Positions 33,858 to 44,015 of a DNA stretch of 64,000 nucleotides are shown piece after piece. Both the position numbers and the translations under genes were made by a program. How positions within the stretch are numbered: position 1 is the first letter of the stretch; each line of letters opens with the position of its first letter. The DNA lies in NCBI RefSeq assembly GCF_947179515.1, contig NC_067492.1:11333847-11397846 (forward strand), in the 5' to 3' direction. Below the pieces are notes generated by a model. That model did no database searches. It was not told the origin of the DNA and worked only from the letters and a program-made list of their open reading frames with translations. The stretch is from Apodemus sylvaticus (lineage: Eukaryota; Chordata; Mammalia; Rodentia; Muridae).

Positions 33858-35640
33858 ACATTTATTTCAAAGGTGTCGCTAAGTGCTTCCATCGGGTCTC
33901 TTAGTAACCCGGAGATCACCAAGTGGGACAGGCTGGCTTAGGACAGCCTCCACAGATGAACGCAGCTGAGGCTGCCTTCCATGCACTGGGATCGCGCACA
34001 CACACACACACACACACCACCACCACGCCCAGCTGTCCTTTTATACAGGTTCTGGGGACCACACTTGTATCTGTACGCTTGTGCAGGAAGCACTTTACCA
34101 ACCAAGCTTTCTCCAGCTCAAACAATATATTTTTTTTAATCCTTTCATGGACCTGACTGAAATATGCAACGGGAGACATTTCCTCCTCCTCTCACCCAGC
34201 TAGTCAACCTTCCGTTACTGCAGCAGGCGGACTTCTCTTCACTGGAGGTGGGATGCGCCCAGCCTCTGTGTGGCTTCCGGATGACCTGCCAGTGGGATGG
34301 ATGGAGAAGGCTGATGCGACTCTGTCTTTGTTGTTTCTTTTTTTTGTCAGTCTTTTGACGAAGCCAGACTCATCCCTCCCACAAGCAGCCAAATGAGTAA
34401 ACTGCTAAGTTCACATCACCCAAATATCAGACCATTCACCACTGCTCTTCCTTCTTCCTGTCTTGACCATGTAGCAAGAGCACTTGACCAAAAGGCATCA
34501 ACACTGTCGTCATTGTCGTCATCATCATCATCACCACCATCACCATCACCACCATCATCATCATCATCCTAGAAACTGTGGCATTTGAGAGATGTCTCTG
34601 AATGGAGCTGAGGAAAGAGGTGTGAGGGACATGGAACCAGCAAATCCAGTTTCCAGTTCCCAGGAACAGTTCTAATTTAAAAAGGGAGGTTTCGTCACAG
34701 TTACAGTATCTAAGAGATGGCATCTGACTCTGAAAACTTAGTCCCTTCGGTCAAAGAAATAAAAAAAAAAAAAAAATCTGGGCATGAGTCACCAAAGGAG
34801 AAATTCTAAATGCTACATCAGGGGTCGGTGGGCTGGGGCAAGTAGCTGACTGGAGGTCTAAAACTGCAGCTTCCCCGGCCACACGAAATAAACTTACAGT
34901 CAGTGTTACACGCCCGACAATGCCAAAAACTGAGACCCCAGAACCTTCACAAGAGCATGGGTTTGAGAGCAAGGGAGCCCGGTGAGGGTGCAGCTGGAAA
35001 GCAGAGGTCCCACACAAACACACTTCTGAAGACATGGCTGCAGGCTCTCGATGCAGGTACAGGTTACCCAAGAAGAAACAGACCTGTGATCTCTGTCTCC
35101 AAAGGCCATAGGCAGTGGAATTCATTCTCCCGTGATGAATGTATTGGTTTCTGAGAGCTGACTCCTCAGTCCTAGAAATAAGAATCTGACTTTTCCGGCA
35201 AGGCAACACTCCTTCCTTCTCTCATACGTGGATCCCATCACTAAACCTCACGAGGCTTGTTATAAAAATACAATGTCAACGTATTAACACGAAATGATAA
35301 ATGACCGGCACAGGGACTTTGAAAAGTTCTTCCAATTAATCGTCCTTCCTCCTAGAGCCTGACATACAAAGGAGACTCATTATCTAAAAGTTACAAACTC
35401 CTAACGTGCTAGACGGTAGGGGCACCACACACAATAAACTGCCATTGTACTCTGAATGTGGCCTTGCCGACGCGACAAAGTCAAATCTCTCTTTTCTTCT
35501 ACCATCTATATAGATGTCCTTGACAACAGGACAGAATCCTCCAAGGCGAACAGGACTCTTTCCCCTGCTCAGTATGGGTGAGGACCCCCAAAAGCTTTCT
35601 CCAAGAATCATTCTTTCTACCTTTATGAATAGATTAAAAT
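33858..35640. other. Mostly unique DNA with simple repeats
   Basis: It contains a (CA)n-(CCA)n run (33997-34026), a (TCA/CCA)n array at 34505-34570 and an A17 run near 34760. 35200-35400 is repeat-free and A+T-rich (ACGTATTAACACGAAATGAT, TTCCAATTAATCGTCC) and could be conserved non-coding DNA. No gene is seen. Confidence 0.45.
34505..34570. repeat. (TCA/CCA)n trinucleotide array
   Basis: GTCGTCATCATCATCATCAC continues with CACCATCACCATCACCACCA and CATCATCATCAT. The minus strand reads as methionine/valine runs. Confidence 0.95.
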
Positions 35641-35834
35641 CTTTTTGACCAAGTTTTAAAATTATATATGTATGCGGGTGAGTGTACACATCTGCATATT
35701 GGTGCCCATGGGGACGAGAAGAAGGTGTTGGGTCCCCTGGAGCTGGGGTTATAGGTGGCTGTGAGCCATTCAGTGTGGTACTTGGAACTGAACTCTGGTC
35801 CTCTGCTGAGAATTCTCTCTACTCTGTTGTCCAG
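35641..35834 (-). mobile_element. B3/B2-type SINE, antisense
   Basis: TTGGGTCCCCTGGAGCTGGG, GTTATAGGTGGCTGTGAGCC and ACTTGGAACTGAACTCTGGT then CCTCTGCTGAGAATTC mirror the antisense SINE at 33641, with the head partly eroded. Confidence 0.85.
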
Positions 35835-36204
35835 CATTTTTTATTACATGTGTTTGTTTATTTCACTAGACTGTCAAAGCGTCTTACAAGCTCGATGTCA
35901 CCTGTTCTTCTCCAGTTAAAACCCATAATCCGTTGATTTTACAGCCTTATCTCAGATTATCACCTTGTTCTGATTTCCTGGCTTTTTGATAAGCTCACAT
36001 AAACACCATCGAGTAATTTTTACAACACATTAAACCATGAGTTCCTCACTAGGTCATTAAAACAACAAACAGTTTCCTCAACTAAAGCAGGAAAGTCGGG
36101 TCCCCTCCCCCCCAAAAAAAATAGAATAAGCAGCTTTTGAAATTTGACATTGACAGTCCTCATTAAAAAGAAAAATAAGGTTGTTCAAAGTCCTAAGGAG
36201 GCAT
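35835..36204. other. Unique A+T-rich DNA
   Basis: Repeat-free and A+T-rich (CTTTTTGATAAGCTCACATA, ATCGAGTAATTTTTAC). It may be constrained, but there is no direct evidence. Confidence 0.35.
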
Positions 36205-36617
36205 GTGTGCCCTGGTTTGCTTTCGATTGCTGTGAAGAAACCCTATGATGAAAAGCAATGTGGGAAGGAAAGGGTTTATTTGGCTTACACATCCAGGTCA
36301 TAAACCATCATTGAGAAAACTCAGGGTAGGAACTCAAACCAGGACCCTGGAGGCAGGAGCTGAGGCAGAAGCCGGTGGAGGATGCTGCTTACAGGCTTCC
36401 TTACTTAGGACTTCCTCAGTCTACTTTCTTGTAGCACTCAAGACCAAGTTCAGCGTGATGCCATCCATATGATCTGGGTCCTGCCACATCAAAAAAAAAA
36501 AAAAAGTGCTGTCACAGACCTGTCTACCAAACAATCTGATGAAGGCCTTTTGTCAACTGCCCTTCCCTATTCTCAAAGACCTTACCTGTATCAAGTTGAA
36601 AAACAAAAATCTAAGCA
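36205..36617 (-). mobile_element. MaLR-type LTR, antisense
   Basis: TTTCGATTGCTGTGAAGAAA, GAAGGAAAGGGTTTATTTGG, CCTGGAGGCAGGAGCTGAGG, GATGCTGCTTACAGGCTTCC and TATCAAGTTGAAAAACAAAA are in family order. It is interrupted by an A14-15 run at 36491-36505, which may be a later insertion tail or simple expansion. Confidence 0.8.
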
Positions 36618-36954
36618 GGGCAGCATTAGACAGGATGGTAGCTAAGGGAGGAGAGGGCCGAGCAAAGGGCAGAACAGGTGAGAGACAGAGGACACTGCAG
36701 AGCTAAGAGTGAGCAGGACCATGCAAGGCCAGCTCTCTTCCACACAACACCTGAAAGATAGGCTGAAGCAGAAAAATTCACTGGTCAGCATGTTCTTCTC
36801 CTGGCGACCCTTCTAACTGAAAGGCATCCTGGTTCATCAAGTCCAAGAACAAGCTGTGTCCAGATTGTGGCTGACTCATGGGAACAAGGCAGCCATCTCC
36901 TACTGACAGGTAAGTTGATGCTGAGCTGCTCCCTGGACACTTGTCCCTCTCAGG
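36618..36954. other. Unique DNA, no gene seen
   Basis: Nothing recognised between the LTR and the telomere-like block. Confidence 0.35.
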
Positions 36955-37271
36955 ACCTAACCCTAACACCAACCTAACCCCAAACCCTAATCCTAATCCT
37001 AAATCTAACTCCTAACCCCAAACCCTAAATCTAACCCCTAACCCCAAACCTTAACCCTAACCCCTAACCCTAACCCCTAACCCTAACACCAAACCCTAAA
37101 TCTAACCCCTAACCCCAAACCCTAAACCCTAATCCTAACCCTAAATCTAACCCCTAGCCCCAAACCCTAAATCTAACCCCTAACCCCAACCCCTAACCCC
37201 TAACCCTTAACCCCTAGCCCCTAACCCCTAACCCCTAGCCCCTAACCCCTAACCCCTAACCCCTAACCCTA
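36955..37271 (-). repeat. Degenerate interstitial telomere-like repeat
   Basis: About 315 bases consist of CCCTAA, CCCCTAA, CCCCAAA and CCCTAAATCTAA units on the + strand, so the TTAGGG-like strand is minus. Pure hexamers occur only in short runs. The 7-base CCCCTAA form dominates the right half (37190-37270). Units such as AAATCTAACCCCTAACCCCA recur several times, showing secondary amplification. The block ends sharply at ATCCTGCTTCC. Confidence 0.95.
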
Positions 37272-37372
37272 TCCTGCTTCCACACATGATTCAGGCAGCC
37301 CTGATGGGATCCTACTGTGTGCTATGTCCTGGCTTGCATCTTGATCATATGATGGTCAGGAAGAGCATAGAG

Positions 37373-37593
37373 AAGTGGCCCTCAATCATCCTAATACTGT
37401 GACCCTTTAATATAGTTCTTCACATCATGGTGCCCCCCAAACATAAAATTATTTCATTGCTACTTCATAAATTAATTTGCTACTGTTATGAATTGTAATG
37501 TAAGTATCTAATATACAGAATGTCTGGTGTGACCCGTGTAGAAGGGTCGTTCGACTCCCAAAGGGGTCAAGACCCATAGTTTGAGAACCATTG
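37373..37593 (-). mobile_element. URR1-type hAT-Charlie DNA transposon (non-autonomous)
   Basis: A 221-bp element has terminal inverted repeats of the form AGTGGCCCTCAATCATCCTA ... TTTGAGAACCATTG. The interior has CTGTGACCCTTTAATA, AAAATTATTTCATTGCTACT and TGACCC...GGGTCGTTCGACTCCC. An 8-bp target duplication is visible: gcatagag (37365-37372) and gcatagaa (37594-37601), 7 of 8 identical. It has no coding capacity, so movement would have needed a transposase in trans. The strand is assigned by convention. Confidence 0.85.
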
Positions 37594-37601
37594 GCATAGA
37601 A

Positions 37602-38404
37602 AGTACTGGAAGAGTCAGATCCTCACAAACACACATCTCAAGTGTGACAAGGTCAACATGGTTACTGGATGCCTTAAGAGCAGACTCACTGCAGGGGAAT
37701 GTAGTCTACTCTGAGAGACCCAATCTCTTGAAAACAGATTGATAGATGTTTCAATGAAGAGCCAAAGATTGGAAGTTGAGAATGCATAGCCAGAAATTCA
37801 TCAGAGGGCAGACACTGTTCCCCAGAGATGAGCATGAGATGTGGAAAAACACTGGCACCAATGTTTTCCTGGACCAAGAGGAGTATGGCAGTAGTGACAT
37901 GACCAAAAGCAAGTGTCAGTGGGAGTCAGGCAGGGGACATAACTCCTATGAACAGATTATTCTGTCAGCATAAGAGAGACATGAGGGAAGTTTTTAATCA
38001 TCTATTCATTTCTTTAGTGGGTGTTTGCTTAAAGACCTGACACAGGTTGCCCTAACAGACAAAAACAGAGGTCTCCCTGAAATCACATCTGATAACAGAC
38101 AAAATTAAGAACATCTTTCAAGATATATATACACACACATACTCACACACTCACACACCCCTGCACACTCACATGTATACACATCATGATTATCATCATC
38201 ACCACCACCACCATCATCATCATCAAACACCCAAAATCTTATCTTTTACATGTTGACTACAACTTTGGCTCAAGAGATAGCCTTAGAACATATCTATCTG
38301 ACCTTATTTGGAAAACAGATACAGATTGCAGATACAATCAAGTGTGTGGCTCTGATCTAATCTGACAGACACCCATAATTATAGAAAACAAACCAGTGAA
38401 ACTG
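37602..38404. other. Unique DNA with a (TCA/CCA)n array
   Basis: A CA-rich patch at 38126-38160 and a TCATCA/CCACCA array at 38187-38226. No gene is seen. Confidence 0.45.
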
Positions 38405-38551
38405 GCACAGTCACACAGGCCTGTGGTCCTAGCTCTGGGGAGGTGGAGGAGGATTAGAAAGAAGGTCAAAGTCATCCTCAGCTATATATAACAAGTTTGA
38501 GGCCAGCTTGAGGTACATGAGACCCTATCTCAAAAAAAAAAAAAAATAGAA
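38405..38551 (+). mobile_element. Old B1-like SINE
   Basis: ACACAGGCCTGTGGTCCTAG, CTCTGGGGAGGTGGAGGAGG, AAGGTCAAAGTCATCCTCAG and GAGGCCAGCTTGAGGTACAT then GAGACCCTATCTC(A)n follow the 7SL-derived B1/proto-B1 pattern. Confidence 0.8.
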
Positions 38552-38632
38552 GTAAGAGGGAAGGAGGAGGGAGGGGGAGGAGGAGAAAGGAAAGGGGGAG
38601 GAAGAGAGGGAGGGAGGGGGGACAGAAGAAAC
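38552..38632. repeat. Polypurine (GGGA/GGA) tract
   Basis: It directly follows the poly(A) tail of the B1-like SINE and has probably grown from it. Nearly all bases are A or G. Confidence 0.93.
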
Positions 38633-38687
38633 AAGCAGTGAGTCAGAGATCTATCAGATCGATCCATGTGCAAATCAAAGTATGCTT

Positions 38688-39036
38688 TATAAGTTACTCT
38701 TCTGTTGCTGTGGTGACAAGCTAGGGGAGAAAGGGTTTACTTGGACTTACAATTCTGGAAGGAAACCATCCATCATGGCGAGGAGGGTGTGGCAGCAGGA
38801 GCAGGAAGCTAGCCTGGCAGGCAGGAGGAGGCAGGGTGATCACATTACATCCACACCCAGGACGTACAATGCAAGAAGAAAAGGTTGGGTCAGAATATAA
38901 CCTCTCAGAGCCCACCCCCGTGATGTACTTCCTCTTGCCAGTTTCCATCTCCAAACAAGCCACCAGTTGGGGACCAAGCATGCAGACCCATGGACCAATG
39001 GGGGATACTTCATATTCAAGTGACAATATTCTCTAA
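38688..39036 (-). mobile_element. MaLR-related LTR, antisense, diverged
   Basis: TTCTGTTGCTGTGGTGACAA, GAGAAAGGGTTTACTTGGAC, AACCATCCATCATGGCGAGG and GTGTGGCAGCAGGAGCAG match a second rodent MaLR LTR type (reverse complement). The right end is only loosely defined. Confidence 0.65.
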
Positions 39037-39209
39037 AGCTTGCTAGGTATAGTCAGAAGGAAGGAGAGAGCCCAGAAGGGGCCCTTGCTCCATACATACT
39101 GACAGGAAGGAACCTGGCAGTCTTTACTTCTGACTTCCAGTTTCCTGAGCTGACCAAAGAGTCATCATGTTGCTTTAAGGCAGCCACCTTGTGGTATTTT
39201 GTTATGGCA

Positions 39210-39650
39210 TCCTGTTAGACATGATCTGAAATGTCCTCCCTGGACCCTGCTTTGAGGCTGGGTCCCAAGCTCATGGTGTGATATTGGGAAGCTGGGGAAC
39301 CTTTAGGACACAGGGCTTAGGTGATAAAATGTCACTGGGGTGGCCTTTGGAGATTATACCCACCTAGCTGCCTTTCCTGTCTCCTCCTGTCATCCCCGAC
39401 CCACCATGATGTGAGGGCTTCCACAGGCTCAATAAGAGAACCAGCTCAGCCTCTCCACACTTTCCAATCCAGGGAGAGAGTCCTGGCTCCCTTGACCTTT
39501 CTCCTGAGCCACCTTGTAATTCTGTATAGCACCCTTTTCCTGAAACACCCTACCATCTCCAGCAAGGGTGCATTCTCCCTTGCTGCCATGAATGGTAAGA
39601 CTAATTTTATTCAACTCTAAGTGTTGTACTTGTGGCCTTAGCTGCAGAGT
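39210..39650 (+). mobile_element. Ancient MaLR (MLT/MT-like) LTR
   Basis: TGATCTGAAATGTCCTCCCT, GGCTGGGTCCCAAGCTCATG, GTGTGATATTGGGAAGCTGG and GGAACCTTTAGGACACAGGG are the 5' part of the MLT/MST type of MaLR LTR. The 3' half is degraded. Confidence 0.55.
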
Positions 39651-39779
39651 ATAAGCAAGAATTGATATCATTACTTTGAAAATGTTTGGGACTCTTTGCC
39701 TACTTCGAAAATACGAATGGTACCTTGGACTCAACCACTCTGCCCAGATTGAATGTGCGCATATGTGCATTAATGATAT

Positions 39780-40135
39780 GGAAAGGTCCTTATGGTGGTA
39801 TTATCCATAATAGGAAAACTACATTAATCCAAGTGTCCATCGACAGCAGAAATGAATGAACCACATGCTATACCATGCCCATAGACTCTTAAAGCCATGA
39901 AAAGGAACAAATTGTTGCTTCTGCCTTAATGGGCCAATCAACTGATGCTGAATATTAAAGTAGCCTAGCATGAAAGATTGTACCCTATATGCCTCAGTTT
40001 ATATCAGATGCAAAAAACAGGCAAAATTGATGAATGAAGGGAAAGTCAAAACGCTAGTAATTTGGTGCAGCCAGGGAGCCAGTGGCAGTTGATGTGGGTG
40101 GTGGTTACACAGCGCACTTAACTTGTAATAATAAA
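39780..40135 (+). mobile_element. Ancient L1M 3' fragment
   Basis: ATTATCCATAATAGGAAAAC, CCAAGTGTCCATCGACAGCA, GAAATGAATGAACCACATGC, CATGAAAAGGAACAAATTGT and AGGCAAAATTGATGAATGAA follow the same L1M 3' text as the copy at 16105-16770. Confidence 0.75.
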
Positions 40136-40269
40136 TCCAGCCATGTGCTTAGAGATGACGTGATTGCTGGGGTGTATGCTAATGATAATTATCAGGTTAG
40201 TTCCAAATTATTTATGGATACTTTATACTGAGATCCCTGAATCATTACACGATACATCTGTTTAACATA

Positions 40270-40400
40270 TATTATTGGTGCCTCACATGCTGAGTACCAA
40301 CGACATACAAGTGTTAGTTAATAGGTAGCACACAGTCCACCCTTCACGGGGCTTCTGCTATCAGTCACTAGGAGAGACAGATAGAGATAGATACACAGAT
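40270..40400 (+). mobile_element. L2 LINE 3' fragment (weak)
   Basis: ATTATTGGTGCCTCACATGC, GTAGCACACAGTCCACCCTT, CACGGGGCTTCTG and ACTAGGAGAGACAGATAGAG recall the L2 3' end, but with many changes. Confidence 0.45.
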
Positions 40401-40424
40401 GTGGAAGCAGAAAAGAAAGAGAGG

Positions 40425-40500
40425 CAAAAACAAAACAAAAAAAAAACAAAACAAAACAAAACCCAAACAAACAAACAAAAAAAGAAAAGAAAAAAAAACA
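40425..40500. repeat. (CAAAA)n / A-rich array
   Basis: A run of CAAAA, CAAACAAA and AAAGAAAAG units is followed by a short T run. It has no flanking SINE that I can name. Confidence 0.93.
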
Positions 40501-41094
40501 GATTTTTTAAGGGGATGTTGTTCATTCCCTAGTGATTTTGTGTAAAAGGAAATAATGGGTATTTGACTGTCACAACAGATTCACTAAAACACACCACACT
40601 GTTAACTGACAGATTCCAATGTGCTTCATTTCCACATTGATGTGGCAATATAAACCATATTCCCACTTTAAAACTTACTGCTAAAGTATTTAAGTTTCAA
40701 AATGTGTGCCTAGATCACAATTGTTAAAGAAAAAAAAACTATTTTAAAACTTATTTATCCTGATCTTTTCCATGTTGGTTTGTATGGGCTTAGCCATGGG
40801 TGGGCATTAGTTACCTACCACAGCTCAGTTTTACAAGTCTCTCGGCCACTTAGGATCAGTCCTACCTTCTCTTCTTTTGCTTCCTTCAATGGGAACTGGA
40901 GCCTAGAAGCCTTGATTGACAAGTGTGTGTGTGTGGGGGGGGGGAAGCTCCTCACAGAATTCTATCCCACTGACTCAGAGTTCAAATTGAGGCAATAGCA
41001 AGTTGAGCTGTAACCATAGCTTGCTGCTTTTTCTGTGACCTTGGGCTCATCCTGAATATTGTCTTCAGATTCTGACCCTTGGAAATGTTGTGGC
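40501..41094. other. Unique DNA, no gene seen
   Basis: (GT)nG10 occurs at 40924-40946. Otherwise A+T-rich and unrecognised. Confidence 0.4.
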
Positions 41095-41405
41095 ATCTAC
41101 TCTCAATGGTCAATGTGATGAGATCTAGACTCTAGACACGCCTATGATGGACTATCTTGATTAGGATAACTGAGGTGCAGATCCGCTGTTATCCTGCCCT
41201 GCATAAAAAAGGAGCCAATCACAGTCACTCCCTTTCTGCCTCTTGACAGTGGATGTAATATGTTCAGTTTCCTAAGATCATGCCACTGTGACTTCCTCTG
41301 CAAGGAAGAACTATAACCTGGAACAGTAGACCAAGAGAACCCCTTCTTTCCTAAGTTGCTTTTGTTGGGGTGCTTCATCAGAGTAACAGAAAAAAGAAAC
41401 CAGGA
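41095..41405 (+). mobile_element. MaLR-type LTR, diverged
   Basis: GGACTATCTTGATTAGGATA, ACTGAGGTGCAG, TGACTTCCTCTGCAAGGAAG, CCTAAGTTGCTTTTGTTGGG and GTGCTTCATCAGAGTAACAG follow a rodent MaLR LTR in sense orientation. The same type recurs at 51235-51945. Confidence 0.75.
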
Positions 41406-41572
41406 CAAAGGAAGATAGTAAAGACAGGACCTTGCTCGTGGAGTTGTGGGATCCAGGGTAATGGTGTGAGAAGTGGAAGGTTCCACTTAGCACACTGGGT
41501 AAGCTTCCAGTGCTGCTCTCTACCATCTGGAGTATACCTCCTTCTCTCCCCTCCAAGGTTCTCCACACCATA

Positions 41573-41918
41573 TGTGTGGGTTTGCATATGCTCATCCCAT
41601 GGAGTGGCACTATTATAAGGTGTGGCCCTGTTGGAGTGGGTGTGGCCTTGTTGGAGTAGGTGTGTCACTGTGGGCATGGGCTTTAAGACCCTCATCCTAG
41701 CTGCCTGGAAGCCAGTATTCTGCTAGCAGCCTTCAGATGAAGATGTAGAACTCTCATCTCCTCCTGCACCATGCCTGCCTGGATGCTACCATGCTCCCAT
41801 CTTGATGATAATGGACTGAACCTCAGAACCAGTAAGCCAGCCCCAATTAGATGTTGTCCTTTTAAGAGTTGCCTTGGTCATGGTATCTGTTCACAACAGT
41901 AAAACCCTAACTCAGACA
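41573..41918 (+). mobile_element. ORR1-type MaLR solo LTR
   Basis: It starts TGTGTGGGTTTGCATATGCT and ends AAAACCCTAACTCAGACA. It contains two copies of the 20-bp GTGTGGCCYTGTTGGAGTRG unit, then TGTGTCACTGTGGGCATGGG, CTCCTCCTGCACCATGCCTG and GATGATAATGGACTGAACCT. The sequence CCCCAATTAGATGTTGTCC marks the polyadenylation region. Flanks ccata (41568-41572) and ccatg (41919-41923) match 4 of 5. Confidence 0.92.
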
Positions 41919-41984
41919 CCATGTAAAGCAATTATTCTCTCCCTGTTCTCAATCACTGTCTCAACCAAACAGTTCTTAAATATC

Positions 41985-42140
41985 AATCAGATTTTTGCAT
42001 TATGATTCATAACAGTAACAAAATGATAGTTTTATAGTAGAAATAGAGTAATTTTATGGTTGTGGCAGGCAAGGGGGTGGGTCACCACAGCATGAGGAAC
42101 TGTTACAGGGTTGTAGCATTAGGAAGGATGAGGACCACTG
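41985..42140 (+). mobile_element. URR1-type hAT element, 5'-eroded
   Basis: CATTATGATTCATAACAGTA, GTAATTTTATGGTTGTGGCA, GGTCACCACAGCATGAGGAA and the terminal repeat AGGAAGGATGAGGACCACTG are present. The opposite terminal repeat is not recognisable. Confidence 0.75.
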
Positions 42141-42301
42141 ATCAAAAATCAAGTCAGCTCTTATACTGAACATGGTAATGGAAACATGTAACACTTGTGT
42201 TGGGGCCACATTCAGTTGCAGACAACAGAATCCTAGTTCACAATGGCTTAAGTAAAATGGTTGTAAAAAGCTTGGGGAATAAAAGCTTGGGATTGAAAAG
42301 T

Positions 42302-42371
42302 CTCAGTCTATCTGTCTATCTCTCTTCCCTCTCTCTCTCACATATGCACACACACACACACACACACACAC
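42302..42371. repeat. (TCTA)n(CT)n(CA)n compound microsatellite
   Basis: TCTATCTGTCTATCTCTC is followed by a CT run and about 26 bases of CA. Confidence 0.93.
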
Positions 42372-43249
42372 ATCCTGCCTATTCTCTTGTTTGCTTCATA
42401 CTATGTCAAGGGTAGCCATGACCACCTCCCAGTTGCCAGGTTGCCAATACTAGAGGAACAAGAGACCCTCTTTGCCAACAGTTCTACCAAATCCCCAGGA
42501 ACGATATTCAACGGACCATCTAAGCTATGTAAAGGAAGATGAAAGGATCCAGGAATCTATCTGATCTGATGGAGTAAACCCTACCTAGTGCAAGGGGAGG
42601 GAAGAGACTGGTTCTCCAGAGGACACTGAACCCCCTTACATCCCACTCCAGGTGATGGCCAGTGAGGAACAGCCACATTTTTCCCACCCTCTCTGAAATT
42701 CGCACTGACTGGGTAGGATAGCAGAACACAGACTGGCCAAGCCAGAGTCACCGTGTACAACTCTCTCACTTACTGCTGGGAAATGTGAGCCTCTGAGGTG
42801 AAGAGACTCTGACAGGACCAAGATGAGAGGCAGAAGCAAGGAGAACGCAGCCCGGAGATTATCTGGTCCAGTTTTCTCCATCTTCGCGGCTCCCTTGTTT
42901 ATCGTGACTATTCTTTGTCTGTGGCCTTACTGTTAGAGAAGCCTGTCTCACCAGTAGGAGAGGAGGGACTCAAACGCTGATTTAAGGAGTAATGTGGGAA
43001 GGAAATCATTTTTGCAGGGAAGACTGGAAACCCTTTCTTACCTGGCATCCTTTAACTAAGAGTTGCATGCATGACAGCGGGAGTGGGTGGGCAAAGAGGG
43101 ATTTGAAAAATCACACACAGCGTGGCCAGATGCTTGGGGGCCTCCCGTCCATTCTCTTCCATTCTTGGAGGGCTTTCTGCTCTCTTCAGAAGATGTCTCC
43201 ATTTCTACCCCTTGTCTAACTGGATAGGTGTGACTTTCCATTTCCTTCC
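42372..43249. other. Unique DNA, no gene seen
   Basis: Short frames on both strands without domains. No named repeat. Moderately G+C-rich. Confidence 0.4.
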
Positions 43250-43390
43250 GGGCATTGTTGGTGTGTTTGGGACTTTAATCTTTCACCTGTACGTCTGGCC
43301 AGGGCCGACATCATAAAGGCCCCATGGAATCAACCCCTGCCCAGCAATGCTCTGTCAAGGGTGAACTTTTGGCTTTAGAAAGCTGCCGGC
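43250..43390 (+). repeat. Unknown element, copy A of a local pair
   Basis: The shared core is TTTCAC, then CTGGCCAGGGCCGACATCAT, then after a gap GTGAACTTTTGGCTTTAGAA. It aligns with 43872-44015 (CTGGCCAGAGCCGCCATCAT-like text, GTGAACTTTTGGCTTTAGGA) at roughly 70 percent or more over about 110 bases, with a 10-15 base indel. I do not recognise the family. It could be an old interspersed repeat or a locally duplicated regulatory sequence. Confidence 0.65.
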
Positions 43391-43871
43391 ATTTTCAACT
43401 AATCCATACTGTTTTTTCATGAACTCTATTAAAATTGCCCTCGAATTCCATTTTGGCTTTTATTAATGAGACTGACAAGCCCAAAGAGAAACCCTAGTTT
43501 CCCCAGTAGCATTGTCTATGGTCACACTGTCCTGAGCTCACCTAACTACATCTGACCTTAGAACCTTAACCAGAACCCAGGCATCGTTGGGCCTGGTTAC
43601 TTCTTTGATAGGAGCAAAGACTATCTCTATATGAGCAGAAACCATGGTGGGGGGGGGGGGTGGTACTCAGCAGCTGCACAGAGCTGAAGGACTCCTATGT
43701 AGCCACCAGAAGGGTTAAAGGCCACTCTCTACAAGCCTGGAACCACCTTCCATGGCCAGTGTCCAGCATTCACAGAGCCCACAAGGGCCGTGAGGAGAAG
43801 AAGAGACTTCAATATGGTTAGCTGCTGATTATCATTTCCGATGAGTAGTAGGGAAGCCTGGGCTGCCTTTG
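43391..43871. other. Unique DNA between the paired elements
   Basis: A G12-type run lies at 43649-43660. 43395-43480 is A+T-rich with GCTTTTATTAATGAGACTG. No gene is seen. Confidence 0.4.
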
Positions 43872-44015
43872 TGGGCTTCGTTCATGTGTCTTGAAGTTTG
43901 AAATTTCACTCGCATGTTTGGCCAGAGCCGCCATCATAAGGGGCCTATGAAAATAGAAAGCGACTTCGATCCTTGCCTATCAGTCTAATGTGAACTTTTG
44001 GCTTTAGGAAGCCCA
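43872..44015 (+). repeat. Unknown element, copy B of a local pair
   Basis: Direct-orientation partner of 43250-43390, 622 bp downstream. The best conserved stretches are TTTGGCCAGAGCCGCCATCA (43917-43936) and TGTGAACTTTTGGCTTTAGG (43990-44009). It has no terminal repeats, A-rich tail or tRNA-like head, so it does not look like a SINE or DNA transposon. Confidence 0.65.

Noticed and set aside
34505..34570. Short regular TCA/CCA array considered as CRISPR-like or structured repeat
   Set aside because: It is a plain trinucleotide microsatellite with no spacers. The window is mammalian.
42372..43249. Possible antisense MIR or exon near 42750-42900
   Set aside because: Phrases resembling MIR are scattered and out of order, and no reading frame or splice pair is convincing.
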